The notes under the pieces were generated by a model. That model had not been told where the DNA came from. It made no database searches and was given only the letters and a program-made list of their open reading frames with translations. From Syntrophomonas sp. (GTDB taxonomy: Bacteria > Bacillota > Syntrophomonadia > Syntrophomonadales > Syntrophomonadaceae): a stretch of DNA of 64,000 bases. This document shows positions 37,661 through 45,778 of the stretch, piece by piece (the stretch's first letter is position 1; every line of letters starts with the position of its first letter). The DNA lies in the NCBI GenBank assembly GCA_016841875.1, contig JAENYG010000012.1, positions 42,126-106,125 of the forward strand, in the 5' to 3' direction. Made by a program: the position numbers and the translations under genes.

Positions 37661-37813
37661 AAGCCGCTTATGGGAAATATAACCGCTTCTACCCTTACTG
37701 TATCTACAGCGAGTCCTCCTTTTATCTGCGGCACTGGCATGCATCTCAACCATACCTGCCGCTTTGATAAACTTGGGGCGAGCCCATGTCTCGCCCCTAC
37801 TCAAAATCATTTA

Positions 37814-38965
37814 TTATTCTTGAAATACTCCATCGACCCATTCACCTTCCTGCTCGGTTCCATCGGGATAGGTAAGTGTGCCCTGGCCGTGAGGTTTACC
37901 GTTTTCAAATTGTCCGGTGTATTGGCGGCCATCAGCAAATACCAGAGTACCTTGTCCTTTGGCCAGATTGTTTTTGAATGCCCCGGTGTAAACATCGCCA
38001 TTGGCAGTTTCCAGCTCACCCTGCCCTTCCATGAGTCCGTCCTTTACCTCACCTTCATAATGAATACCTACGCTTGTAGGCCAGATAATTTTCCCTGTTC
38101 CGGTGGCTTCATTATTAATAAATCCTCCTACATAGATGCGCCCATCAGCAAAGAGAATTGAACCCTGCCCCTGCATCTGACCTGATGCAAAATCACCTAT
38201 GTATTTTTGATATCTGTTTCCATCGGCATAAACCATGGTTCCTTCACCCTCAGCCATATTGTCCTTAATGCCTCCGGTATAAACCCGGCCATCCGGCCAC
38301 TCAATCTTACCCTGTCCCTGTCCTTTCAATTCCTTTAATTCACCCGAATAGACCTTACCATCCGGCCATTGGATAGTTCCCGATTTCCATTCCGCCATGT
38401 TTATCCCGTCAGTAAACTGTCCGATAAATTTTATTCCCTCCAGGTTCGTGAAAATTCCCTGGCCATTAGCCAGCCCATCCTTCATCTGCCCTGAATAGTA
38501 GCCTATCAATTGGCCATCCTGATTAACCTCAAATACTTCTTGAGCAGAGGTAATAGTAATAGTCTGGGTAGTGCCTTCCCATTCCACCTCGGCTCCCATG
38601 GCTTCACTGACAAATCGCAAGGGCACCATAGTACGGCTGTTGATGATCTTAGCCGGCACATCCAGCTTCACCAAATTATTATTTATATAGGCATACTGAT
38701 TGCCTATAGTAAGGCTTATCACGATATTAGCAGACTCCTTATGGGCCATTACCGTCTGGGTAGAAGCATCCCAGTATATCTGGCTTCCCAGGGCTTCGAA
38801 AATAACCCGCAAAGGGACCAGAGTACGCCCATTATCTATCGTGGGCGGCACATCAAAAACCAGGGTGCGTCCGTCCAAAATAACTACCGGAGCTGCATTG
38901 GCGGTGGGAACGAAAACTGCCAGCAGAGCCAGCAGCATTAAGACAGTTATTAATTTTCTTGACAT
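37814..38965 (-). CDS. Secreted stalk-domain protein with MORN repeats (copy B)
   Basis: 383 residues with the same plan as the 36483 gene: signal peptide (LITVLMLLALLAVFVPTANA), stalk domain (NGRTLVPLRVIFEALGSQI and NSRTMVPLRFVSEAMGAEV), then about ten MORN repeats (YTGQFENGKPHGQGTLTYPD type) to the C-terminus. ATG 38965 behind TGGAGGT. It carries one extra repeat relative to copy A. Tandem duplication of a surface or matrix protein; molecular partner unknown. Confidence 0.88.
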   Translation of the reverse strand: MSRKLITVLMLLALLAVFVPTANAAPVVILDGRTLVFDVPPTIDNGRTLVPLRVIFEALGSQIYWDASTQTVMAHKESANIVISLTIGNQYAYINNNLVKLDVPAKIINSRTMVPLRFVSEAMGAEVEWEGTTQTITITSAQEVFEVNQDGQLIGYYSGQMKDGLANGQGIFTNLEGIKFIGQFTDGINMAEWKSGTIQWPDGKVYSGELKELKGQGQGKIEWPDGRVYTGGIKDNMAEGEGTMVYADGNRYQKYIGDFASGQMQGQGSILFADGRIYVGGFINNEATGTGKIIWPTSVGIHYEGEVKDGLMEGQGELETANGDVYTGAFKNNLAKGQGTLVFADGRQYTGQFENGKPHGQGTLTYPDGTEQEGEWVDGVFQE

Positions 38966-39069
38966 GATAAAACCTCCATATCCAATTATCTACTATATTC
39001 CAATTATATATATTATGGGAAGAATATAACATCCCCTAATATTCCCAAATAAATAACGAAATAAAAAAT

Positions 39070-39110
39070 GGAGAGATAGATGAGAGAAGTAAGCGAATAA
39101 GATTCCCTGA
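39070..39110 (+). repeat. Flanking element, 3' side of Asn/Asp-rich gene A
   Basis: GAGAGATAGATGAGAGAAGTA is a plus-strand copy of the leader motif; it lies inverted relative to the gene it follows. Confidence 0.55.
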
Positions 39111-39188
39111 AAAGATAACCTAAATTATCTTATCGAGATTACTCTCTCTTACCCGGGCCTGGAATATTTACCAGGCCTTAACTGATTC

Positions 39189-39773
39189 CTAAAACAGGTC
39201 AATCAGCGCAAGAATGTCAGCATCAACCAGGTCATTGTCATCATAATCGATGCAGTCAGAATCATTGTAGTTGATCAGGTCAGCACCATTAAAGCTGCCG
39301 ATCACGTCTACTTCGGTGCTGTTGTCGGTGTAGTCAAAATCAGCTGTGTATGCAGAGTTTCCAACATTGTCCAAAGTAACAGTATAATCGTTAAAGGAAT
39401 TGAAATTGGAAACAATACCGGTATTGGAAGTAAATGTGTTGCCGACATTGGTGTAAGTGGTATTGCCAACGCCAATATAAGTCTCATTAAAGCTGAAAGA
39501 ATTACCACTGTAAGCAGTCAGGATACACAGATCCAGAGTGATATCATCTACAGCTATGATTTCATTGCTGTTAGAACCCTGCAGGATAACCCCTTCGTTG
39601 TTGGCATTGTTCAGAGTAGTAGTTGCATCTACATCAGTGTAGTCCACCCCGATAATCCAAATATCTTTGTCGATAGTAGTGCTGCTGTCACCAAAAGCGA
39701 AAGCGCAAGTGCTCATTGCAAAAACCATTACCAATGCACAACATAAAATTAACATTGTTTTTTTAGTACCCAT
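39189..39773 (-). CDS. Asn/Asp-rich secreted protein A (unrecognised family)
   Basis: 194 residues. Signal peptide (LCCALVMVFAMSTCAFA), then a low-complexity mature part rich in Asn, Asp, Ser, Thr and Gly and almost free of Lys/Arg. Two motifs are shared with the genes at 40089 and 40915: NNEGVILQGSNSNEIIAVDD near residue 60 and GSFNGADLINYNDSDCIDYD near the C-terminus. VGNT-type short repeats lie between. Composition resembles secreted beta-rich matrix or fibre proteins, but I do not recognise a family. AAGGGGTT precedes the ATG. Bracketed by inverted elements at 39070 and 39811. Confidence 0.75.
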   Translation of the reverse strand: MGTKKTMLILCCALVMVFAMSTCAFAFGDSSTTIDKDIWIIGVDYTDVDATTTLNNANNEGVILQGSNSNEIIAVDDITLDLCILTAYSGNSFSFNETYIGVGNTTYTNVGNTFTSNTGIVSNFNSFNDYTVTLDNVGNSAYTADFDYTDNSTEVDVIGSFNGADLINYNDSDCIDYDDNDLVDADILALIDLF

Positions 39774-39810
39774 TATATTAACCCCTTTCTATCCTTACAA
39801 ATAATTATTA

Positions 39811-39868
39811 GGGAACATAATCGATACTTCTCTCATCTATATCTCCATGATTTTTATTCAGTTGTGGG
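39811..39868 (-). repeat. Leader element of Asn/Asp-rich gene A
   Basis: Minus-strand ACAACTGAATAAAAA, then GGAGATATAGATGAGAGAAG and TATCGATTATGTTCCC; conserved with the leaders at 40701 and 42198. Confidence 0.65.
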
Positions 39869-39956
39869 AAAACTTGCACATTCCTCCTTTTAAGCTTTAT
39901 CAACACCCACGGTATTCATAGCCAGGGTGTCTAATCCTGTATATCCCAGTGTTTTG

Positions 39957-40000
39957 AAGAGATATAAGTGAGAGAAGTAATCGCTTAGATTATCTCCCCT
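39957..40000 (+). repeat. Flanking element, 3' side of Asn/Asp-rich gene B
   Basis: AGATATAAGTGAGAGAAGTA followed by ATCGCTTAGATTATCTCCCC: a plus-strand copy of the leader motif. Confidence 0.6.
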
Positions 40001-40088
40001 AGTTAAGATAAAATGTATAAAACGTTATTAACTGTTATCCAGAAGCCGACCTAAGTGCAGTCGGGCTAACGAAAGTTAATTCAGGAGC

Positions 40089-40667
40089 TTACCATACAAA
40101 GATTGCTGCATCCAGATCCAGTAAATCATTATCATCATAGTCATAGAGGTCAGAATCATTGTAGTTGATCAGATCAGCACCATTGAAGCTCTTGTACATA
40201 TCAAAATCAAAGCTCTCATCCGCATAGCTTCCACTTACACTGCTGGTGTAGTTGAAGGAATCGGTTACATCCACATCATAATCGTTGAATGAACCTACGT
40301 TGCTAAAGCTGGTAAAGGTGAAGCTGGTATTGTTATAGGAATCGCTTACCGTTACATTATTAGCATCCATAACCATGGTGTTAAAACTCCCAGTATTGCC
40401 GCTGTAAAGAGTATAGATGTCTAATGTAGCAGTAATATCATCGATAGCTACGATGCTATTACTATTCGAACCCTGGAGAATAACTCCTTCGTTGTTGGAA
40501 TTATTCAGAGTGGTATCGATATCCCAGCAGTCTACATCCACACCTACTTTTACAACATTGATATCTTCTGAGTAGTTGTAGTCACCAAATGCAAAAGCAC
40601 AGGTGCTCATAGCGAAAACCATTACCAGCGCGCAGGCTAGAACCAGCATTGTTTTTTTCGTACCCAT
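40089..40667 (-). CDS. Asn/Asp-rich secreted protein B (unrecognised family)
   Basis: 192 residues, paralogue of protein A. Signal peptide nearly identical (LACALVMVFAMSTCAFAFGD). The mature chain is Asn/Asp/Ser-rich with NNEGVILQGSNSNSIVAIDD near residue 60, phased SFN motifs (GSFNTM, GSFNDY, DSFNYT) and the C-terminal KSFNGADLINYNDSDLYDYD followed by DDND. Strongly acidic, one Cys in the mature part. ATG at 40667 with AAAGGGGTT upstream; an in-frame start further upstream has no site. Bracketed by inverted elements at 39957 and 40701. Confidence 0.75.
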   Translation of the reverse strand: MGTKKTMLVLACALVMVFAMSTCAFAFGDYNYSEDINVVKVGVDVDCWDIDTTLNNSNNEGVILQGSNSNSIVAIDDITATLDIYTLYSGNTGSFNTMVMDANNVTVSDSYNNTSFTFTSFSNVGSFNDYDVDVTDSFNYTSSVSGSYADESFDFDMYKSFNGADLINYNDSDLYDYDDNDLLDLDAAIFVW

Positions 40668-40700
40668 TATATTAACCCCTTTCTCTTTTGGCATATTGCA

Positions 40701-40757
40701 GGGAACATAATCGATACTTCTCTCATTTATATCTCCTTGCTATATTCAGTTGTAAAG
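40701..40757 (-). repeat. Leader element of Asn/Asp-rich gene B
   Basis: Minus-strand TACAACTGAATATAGC, GGAGATATAAATGAGAGAAG, TATCGATTATGTTCCC, about 35 bases upstream of the start codon. Confidence 0.65.
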
Positions 40758-40839
40758 TTACTAAATCACTCCCTTGTTGTTTTTTGCACAATTGTGCCCA
40801 GCTCCGGGTATAAATACCCGCAATACATCTTTGGCTAAA

Positions 40840-40881
40840 AGGAATATAAGCGAGAGAAGTAATCCTAGGATTATCTCCCCT
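40840..40881 (+). repeat. Flanking element, 3' side of Asn/Asp-rich gene C
   Basis: GGAATATAAGCGAGAGAAGT followed by AATCCTAGGATTATCTCCCC; the second half is a small palindrome. Confidence 0.6.
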
Positions 40882-40914
40882 CAGTTAAATCTCGAGATTT
40901 AATAGAGTTAGTTA

Positions 40915-42168
40915 TCATACTTCCGGGTCTGGTTCCGGGTCTGGTTCCGGGTCTGGTTCCGGATCTGTATCAATGCTCAAATCGAGGTCGATCCCATCGT
41001 TATCGTCGATATCCACCCCATCTGAATCATTGTAATTAACAAGGTCAGCATCATTAAAGCTATCCTCGATATCGGTGTCTATCCCTTCCAACGTGGCATT
41101 AATAGTTTCCTGGAAACTCTCATTACCAACGTTATCAAAGTCTAAATCGATGTCATTACCGCAGTTTTCATTAGTAATGTTGGTAAGATCTATTTCTGTA
41201 GTATTGCCAACATTGTCCAGAGTAGTGTTACCCACATTCTCCATGGCGGTGTTGAAGCTGTCTTCGTTAAAGCTGCCCTCTATGATGGCGTCAATATCAA
41301 CCGCAATATCCTCCAAATCCACTATGGTATTCTCGTCAGAATCCTGAAGAATAATGCCATCGTTGTTCATGTTGTTGTTAGTTTCGATGTTAAAGCTGAT
41401 ATTAGCTGACTGCAACAAGCTGGCTATTTGCTCCGCACCTTCTGGATCGTTTACCAATCCATTCAAGTAATCATCGAATAAAGCTCCAAAATCAACGGTC
41501 AGCTCAGTTCCATTGTTCATGCTGCTGTTGGTCATGGTAATACTCTTATTGATGTAGTCGTAGTAATTATTGCTGACCGAATTGGTAGTAACGGTGACCG
41601 GCTGCTGCTGAACAACCACTGGAGTTGGCTGTACTACAATGTTAGTTTCAGGCAGAGTATTATTGATGGTGATCTTCGGCTGGGCAGATGTTGCCGCAGC
41701 CACCTGAGTTCCTCCCCCACTGCTTAACAAAGCTGGTGGTGGGGCCGGTATACCCTCCATGTCGCTGACCACCGTTTGCCCGCTGCCTCCACTGGAAGTC
41801 CGAGCTGATTTATAATCAGCATCGTTGTTCTGAACAGTTACCGATTCCCTGACTTTAGGGGGAGCCGAACCTTCTGGAGCAGTACTTTCAAGTTCTGCCA
41901 CCTGCACCTCGGCATCAATCGAGCCGCTGCTGTCAGTGTTTATATCAGATTCAGTTCCACTGCCGTCTTTCATGTGGATAGTTATGTGATCCACACGATC
42001 CAGCGCAATGTAGGCCACATCATCTTTATAAGCCATGACATCATCCTGTAAAGATGATGGTATGCCTGCGAAAGCCTGCCCGCCGGAAACAATAGCTCCG
42101 GCTATAAACCCCAGCAGTGCTACCACGCAAATAATACCGCCCATGAAAAGTTTGTCTTTGGTATTCAG
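40915..42168 (-). CDS. Asn/Asp-rich membrane-anchored or secreted protein C (unrecognised family)
   Basis: 417 residues from the proposed start. N-terminal hydrophobic anchor (GGIICVVALLGFIAGAIVSG), a variable linker with Gln/Val-rich part (QPTPVVVQQQPVTVTTNSVS), then the family core: NNDGIILQDSDENTIVDLED, VGNTTLDNVGNTT repeats and DSFNDADLVNYNDSDGVDID, ending in a DPEP repeat. Larger than A and B, so possibly the anchor or nucleator of the set. Homologous leaders place the start at CTG 42168 (8 bases after GGGGG), which aligns with the ATG of A and B; GTG 42267 and ATG 42144 in the same frame are alternatives. Confidence 0.7.
   Translation of the reverse strand: MNTKDKLFMGGIICVVALLGFIAGAIVSGGQAFAGIPSSLQDDVMAYKDDVAYIALDRVDHITIHMKDGSGTESDINTDSSGSIDAEVQVAELESTAPEGSAPPKVRESVTVQNNDADYKSARTSSGGSGQTVVSDMEGIPAPPPALLSSGGGTQVAAATSAQPKITINNTLPETNIVVQPTPVVVQQQPVTVTTNSVSNNYYDYINKSITMTNSSMNNGTELTVDFGALFDDYLNGLVNDPEGAEQIASLLQSANISFNIETNNNMNNDGIILQDSDENTIVDLEDIAVDIDAIIEGSFNEDSFNTAMENVGNTTLDNVGNTTEIDLTNITNENCGNDIDLDFDNVGNESFQETINATLEGIDTDIEDSFNDADLVNYNDSDGVDIDDNDGIDLDLSIDTDPEPDPEPDPEPDPEV
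40921..40966. repeat. 12-bp tandem repeat encoding DPEP
   Basis: About four near-perfect copies of GGGTCTGGTTCC encode the (DPEP)n tail of protein C; copy number could vary by slippage without a frameshift. Confidence 0.8.
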
Positions 42169-42197
42169 TTTATTTACCCCCTTTCTTGAAAATGGGG

Positions 42198-42253
42198 AAA
42201 ATAACCGATACTTCCCTCGCTTATATCTCCTTGGGGATATATTCAGTTGTAAG
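42198..42253 (-). repeat. Leader element of Asn/Asp-rich gene C
   Basis: Minus-strand TACAACTGAATATATCCCC, GGAGATATAAGCGAGGGAAG, TATCGGTTATTTTCCCC, about 40 bases upstream of CTG 42168. 42268-42880 beyond it holds no gene that I can see. Confidence 0.65.
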
Positions 42254-42880
42254 CCTTTACCACCCACTTCATTATGAAATCTCTAAAAAACACAATTTAT
42301 ATATATTGAGATTTTCTTCTTGTTATGCATAAAATATACGCTGATCAAGCATTAACTTTTTCCGCTATTATTCGTCAAAATGTCCTATGTTAACTAGGTC
42401 TTTTGGCACCTTGGTTAGGGAAAAAAATAGAACGTTGCAATTATATCTTTAATTTAATAATTCTTACGCCCTCCGAATATTCTAATGTCAATTCCACCAA
42501 AAATAAGTTGCAATTTTACAGAAATCACATTGGAAGTTCCTGTACTAATAATTTAATACAGTACGGCATCGCTGTACATTAACCGCAGGTAGGAAATTTG
42601 GCACAAGCTTATAATACTTTTGGACTACTATGTCGCCGACCTCAATCCCGTATTAATGTTGTTAAATTCCCGTTTTAATCCAACAATGCCAATTGTCCTT
42701 TAGTATGATATTCTGTATTTTTTCATACTTTTGTATAAGCCGCCTAATCCTCCAAAGATATTTTTCGTCCCGATTTCATCCTTTTATTCATCTTTTTTGG
42801 TTCGTTCACTTACCATGTATCCTATATTGATGCATTATTAATGCTTAATTATATTTTTTTAGCTAATTTATCCTTATTTG

Positions 42881-42909
42881 TTGACAAATATCATACATTA
42901 TAGTATATT
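42881..42909 (+). promoter_or_regulatory. Promoter of the riboswitch-controlled transglutaminase gene
   Basis: TTGACA (42881-42886), 17-base spacer, TATATT (42904-42909), about 40 bases before the first aptamer. Confidence 0.8.
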
Positions 42910-42945
42910 GGTTTTACTTCCCATTTATAAGTGGGAGCTCATAAA

Positions 42946-43036
42946 AATGAAAAAGGCAAAACCATTGAAAAATGGTGACGCAAAGCTACAGGGGCTAACA
43001 TGGTGTTTCACCATTATGCCAGCCAGTTACCGGTTA
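42946..43036 (+). promoter_or_regulatory. c-di-GMP-I (GEMM) riboswitch aptamer, first of a tandem pair
   Basis: Core GEMM-I features: AAAGGCAAAACCATTG, the GAAA tetraloop within CCATTGAAAAATGG (a P2 stem), GGTGACGCAAAGC, the GGGGCTAA junction, and ATGCCAGCCAGTTACCGG (P3/P1 side with receptor). GEMM-I RNAs bind cyclic di-GMP. An intrinsic terminator follows at 43057. Confidence 0.9.
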
Positions 43037-43056
43037 TATTCCTACTATAGTGTAAT

Positions 43057-43087
43057 AAACCTGTATGCTGGCATGCAGGTTTTTTTA
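43057..43087 (+). terminator. Terminator, expression platform of riboswitch 1
   Basis: AAACCTGTATGC / GCATGCAGGTTT stem followed by TTTTTT, about 20 bases after the aptamer. Confidence 0.85.
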
Positions 43088-43151
43088 TGGAAAGGGGTTA
43101 TTCAAGATGATCTTACCCTGAATCAAATAATAAATAATAGGGAGAGAAAAC

Positions 43152-43241
43152 ATGAAAAGGGCAAAACCATTGAAAAATGGTGACGCAAAGCTACAGGGGC
43201 TAACATGGTGTTTTGCCGTTATGCCAGCCAGCTGCCGGTAT
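43152..43241 (+). promoter_or_regulatory. c-di-GMP-I (GEMM) riboswitch aptamer, second of a tandem pair
   Basis: Nearly identical to the first aptamer about 206 bases upstream: GGGCAAAACCATTGAAAAAT, GGTGACGCAAAGCTACAGGG, GCTAACATGGTG and ATGCCAGCCAGCTGCCGG. Followed by its own terminator at 43256 and then the transglutaminase gene. Confidence 0.9.
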
Positions 43242-43255
43242 AGTTTACCATGGGT

Positions 43256-43288
43256 AAAACCTGCAGGCTGGTGTGCAGGTTTTTTTTG
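43256..43288 (+). terminator. Terminator, expression platform of riboswitch 2
   Basis: AAAACCTGC (43256-43264) pairs with GCAGGTTTT (43275-43283), then TTTT; 18 bases before the start codon of the regulated gene. Confidence 0.85.
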
Positions 43289-43306
43289 ACGGGAGGAATA
43301 GCAAGG

Positions 43307-44194
43307 ATGAAAGTTCGTAAATTTTGCAGCGTTGGGCTAATAACTCTTATTTTTATGATAAGTCTTAATTTCGTTTTTACCGATGCTCAAGCCCAGGCAT
43401 CATATTCTACCGGGTTCAGGAACTCCAAGATACAGGTGACTAGTCCTAATAGCAATGGGATTACCTGTAACGGAGACTTATTAATCGAAGGAACATCAAA
43501 TCTAGATGTAGTGTGGTTTTGCATACGGGGCCCCCAACAAGAGCTGACTACCTGGAAAGCCGACGTAAACGAGAATACTTTTAGCACTTCAATCAATCTG
43601 CGCTTTGGTTCCGGACAGTATACCATATGGGCTGGCGATAACGCGCAGCGCTTTGATGGCACCATCCGCTTCTTGGTCAGCAACCGGGATGTGGAAGATA
43701 ATCGTTATACCTCGGCCTCTCTTTATGTTGATTCCAGAAATTCTGATATAGCAGACTTAGCAGTTGCTATCGCACCAGATAACCTGAGCTCCCAAGAAAA
43801 GCTGGAGAACATCCATTCATGGGTTACTGCCAATATAGCCTATGATTATGATGCTTATTTAAGAAAAGATATTCAGTTGGTTACAGCCAGCCAGGTATTA
43901 AAGGACAGAAAGGGCTTATGCCGTGACTTCTCCTTCCTTTTTGCTGCACTTGCCAGAGCAGCAAACCTACCCACCAAGGTGGTGTATGGAGAAGCAGAAT
44001 CAGGGAACAGCTGGGAGCTGCACGCATGGAATGAAGTTTTGATTGGAGATGAATGGGTGTCGGTTGACAGCAGTTGGGATGCCGGCTATGTTATGAATGA
44101 CCGATTTATCCAATCTCCTTCCAGAACCTTTTTGGCACCGGATCTGAAGTCGTTTGCACTTACTCACCGGGTCACTCAAACAACGGTACACTGA
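43307..44194 (+). CDS. Secreted transglutaminase-like (papain-fold) protein under c-di-GMP control
   Basis: 295 residues. Signal peptide (GLITLIFMISLNFVFTDAQA), an N-terminal beta-sandwich (about 35-135; ITCNGDLLIEGTSNLDVVWF), then a transglutaminase-like domain with the full triad: Cys in RKGLCRDFSF, His in ELHAWNEV and Asp in VSVDSSWD. Such secreted enzymes crosslink or cleave peptide bonds; peptidoglycan or matrix proteins are plausible substrates. ATG 43307 follows GGGAGGA. It is the only gene behind two tandem GEMM-I riboswitches, so its expression should follow cellular c-di-GMP. Confidence 0.9.
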   Translation: MKVRKFCSVGLITLIFMISLNFVFTDAQAQASYSTGFRNSKIQVTSPNSNGITCNGDLLIEGTSNLDVVWFCIRGPQQELTTWKADVNENTFSTSINLRFGSGQYTIWAGDNAQRFDGTIRFLVSNRDVEDNRYTSASLYVDSRNSDIADLAVAIAPDNLSSQEKLENIHSWVTANIAYDYDAYLRKDIQLVTASQVLKDRKGLCRDFSFLFAALARAANLPTKVVYGEAESGNSWELHAWNEVLIGDEWVSVDSSWDAGYVMNDRFIQSPSRTFLAPDLKSFALTHRVTQTTVH

Positions 44195-44390
44195 GCTTTT
44201 TTATAGAGCTCTTCAATATATAATCACCCTTCTCTCCCGTTTGTTTTGCACTTACTGCCAGTCCATACCCCTTCCTCCACCCGGACTGGTAGTAAGGGGC
44301 AGAGCGTTACTCCTTAATTCTCAAACATAAATTCAAAATGAGGGATGACATTATATATCGTCCCTCATTTTAGATTATCGATAAAGTCAG

Positions 44391-44641
44391 TCGGATGGCA
44401 GACCGATAACAGAATCCCAAAGGGATCACTAGCGGGGCAACTGATGTATCTTCATTCTATTGCGGTACAATCAAGGGTGCACTTACAGCACTACCCCAGG
44501 GGCCGTGGCAACTGATGTACCTTCATTTCATTGCGGTACCACTAATGGGTGCAATTTATGTTCGCAATGCTCACGGACGATCAAGGGTGCACTTCTGGGT
44601 TCGCTGCATTCGAAATTATCAAGAAATGAAGATCAAGCCAT
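44391..44641 (+). repeat. GC-hairpin repeat family, copy 2
   Basis: Shares order and sequence with copy 1: CAGACCGATAACAGAA, two GCAACTGATGTA units (near 44438 and 44507), GTGCAATTTATGTTCGCAAT, AGGGTGCACTTCTGGG, GAAGATCAAG. The leading GC hairpin is degenerate here. The preceding 44195-44390 holds no gene. Confidence 0.75.
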
Positions 44642-44697
44642 AAGAAAAGACCTTACAGGACCACCCCGCAGCGGGCAATCCTGTAAGGTCTTTTCTT
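44642..44697 (+). terminator. Terminator after repeat copy 2
   Basis: A 19-bp perfect stem: 44642-44660 pairs with 44679-44697 (core GACCTTACAGGA/TCCTGTAAGGTC), closing with a T-rich arm. Confidence 0.8.
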
Positions 44698-44799
44698 ATC
44701 GGTCTAAAAGGCCGGATGATATACAATATCACCCGGCCTATGTATGAGGCTAAGCCCCATGGGAGAGAGAGGCATTGTAATCATAAATACTATAAAAAC

Positions 44800-45444
44800 T
44801 TATGTATTAACTCTTTTCTTATCTTTTTCCTGGTTGTACAAGAACGCCAAGACTTCAGTTCGATTACGAACATTGAATTTTTTAAAGGCACTGCGGAGGT
44901 GTGATTTTATGGTAGATTCTGATAGGCAAAGAGATTTTGCTATATCATGGTTTGAATAGCCCTGGGCTAGAAAGGTGATGACTTCTTTTTCCCTGCTGGT
45001 GAGCATAGATACTCCCGAAAACTCATCTGCCTCCAGTCGGCTCCCATAGGCGTCAGGACCTGGTCGGGGTATACATACAATTCCTGCGGTGACGATCAAC
45101 TCCACCGCCTTAACAATTTGCCGGGGCAGCAAACGCATGGGTAAACATCCGCGAATCCCGCAATCAAGGATATTTATCAAGTCATAATCGGCCGGATTTT
45201 CTACGATAATAACCGTCTGCAACATGGGACAGTGTTTAATCAAATCCTTCAATAACGGAATAAATTCGGAACCAGACACTTTCCACACCACTATGTCAGG
45301 CTGTACAGCACAGGCCTGATCAATCAATTCCCCGGACCGCAGCTTATCCAGAACCTTAAAATTGTAGTTCTCCTCAAATGCCACTGACAAACTTTGAGTG
45401 TAAAGCGGTGCATCACTACAAATAATTACTCGTAATCTGTCCAT
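44800..45444 (-). CDS. LuxR-family regulator with atypical receiver domain
   Basis: 214 residues. Residues 1-125 look like a response-regulator receiver, but the phospho-acceptor position is not Asp: PDIVVWKVSG replaces the usual PDxxxxDxxMP, and the switch Lys region reads LPMRLLPRQ. Residues about 145-205 are a clear LuxR helix-turn-helix (LTSREKEVITFLAQGYSNHD, IAKSLCLSESTIKSHLRSAF). No kinase gene lies nearby, so it is probably controlled without phosphorylation. It borders the matrix island and may regulate it. No gene is visible in 45445-45778. Confidence 0.85.
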   Translation of the reverse strand: MDRLRVIICSDAPLYTQSLSVAFEENYNFKVLDKLRSGELIDQACAVQPDIVVWKVSGSEFIPLLKDLIKHCPMLQTVIIVENPADYDLINILDCGIRGCLPMRLLPRQIVKAVELIVTAGIVCIPRPGPDAYGSRLEADEFSGVSMLTSREKEVITFLAQGYSNHDIAKSLCLSESTIKSHLRSAFKKFNVRNRTEVLAFLYNQEKDKKRVNT

Positions 45445-45778
45445 TCTCTATCTCTCCATTCTATTTGTACCTCTTATTAAATTATATTACTGACTGATAT
45501 CTGTATTAATTTTCCTGCTGGCAACTGGAAAGCAAATAGCATCCACAGCATTACATTCAGGATATAATACCCCCATCACATCTCAATCACGCGTTGTATT
45601 TTCCATATTATTACTATTAATATGTTTGAGTGAATTTTAGTGCACATTCAAGTAAATGTCAATATTTTCAACCAAAAGAATTAATTATGATGGATAGATA
45701 GAAGTAATGTTGAATTAACGCTGCAGTAGGCAGAAGACCATCAGAAGATAATATGAAGCGGATTGGTATTATAGTCCT

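Noticed and set aside
39189..40667. Calling the Asn/Asp-rich proteins RTX, dockerin or EF-hand calcium binders
   Set aside because: The DNDSD-like runs are acidic, but the spacing matches none of the GGxGxDxUx, dockerin or EF-hand patterns.
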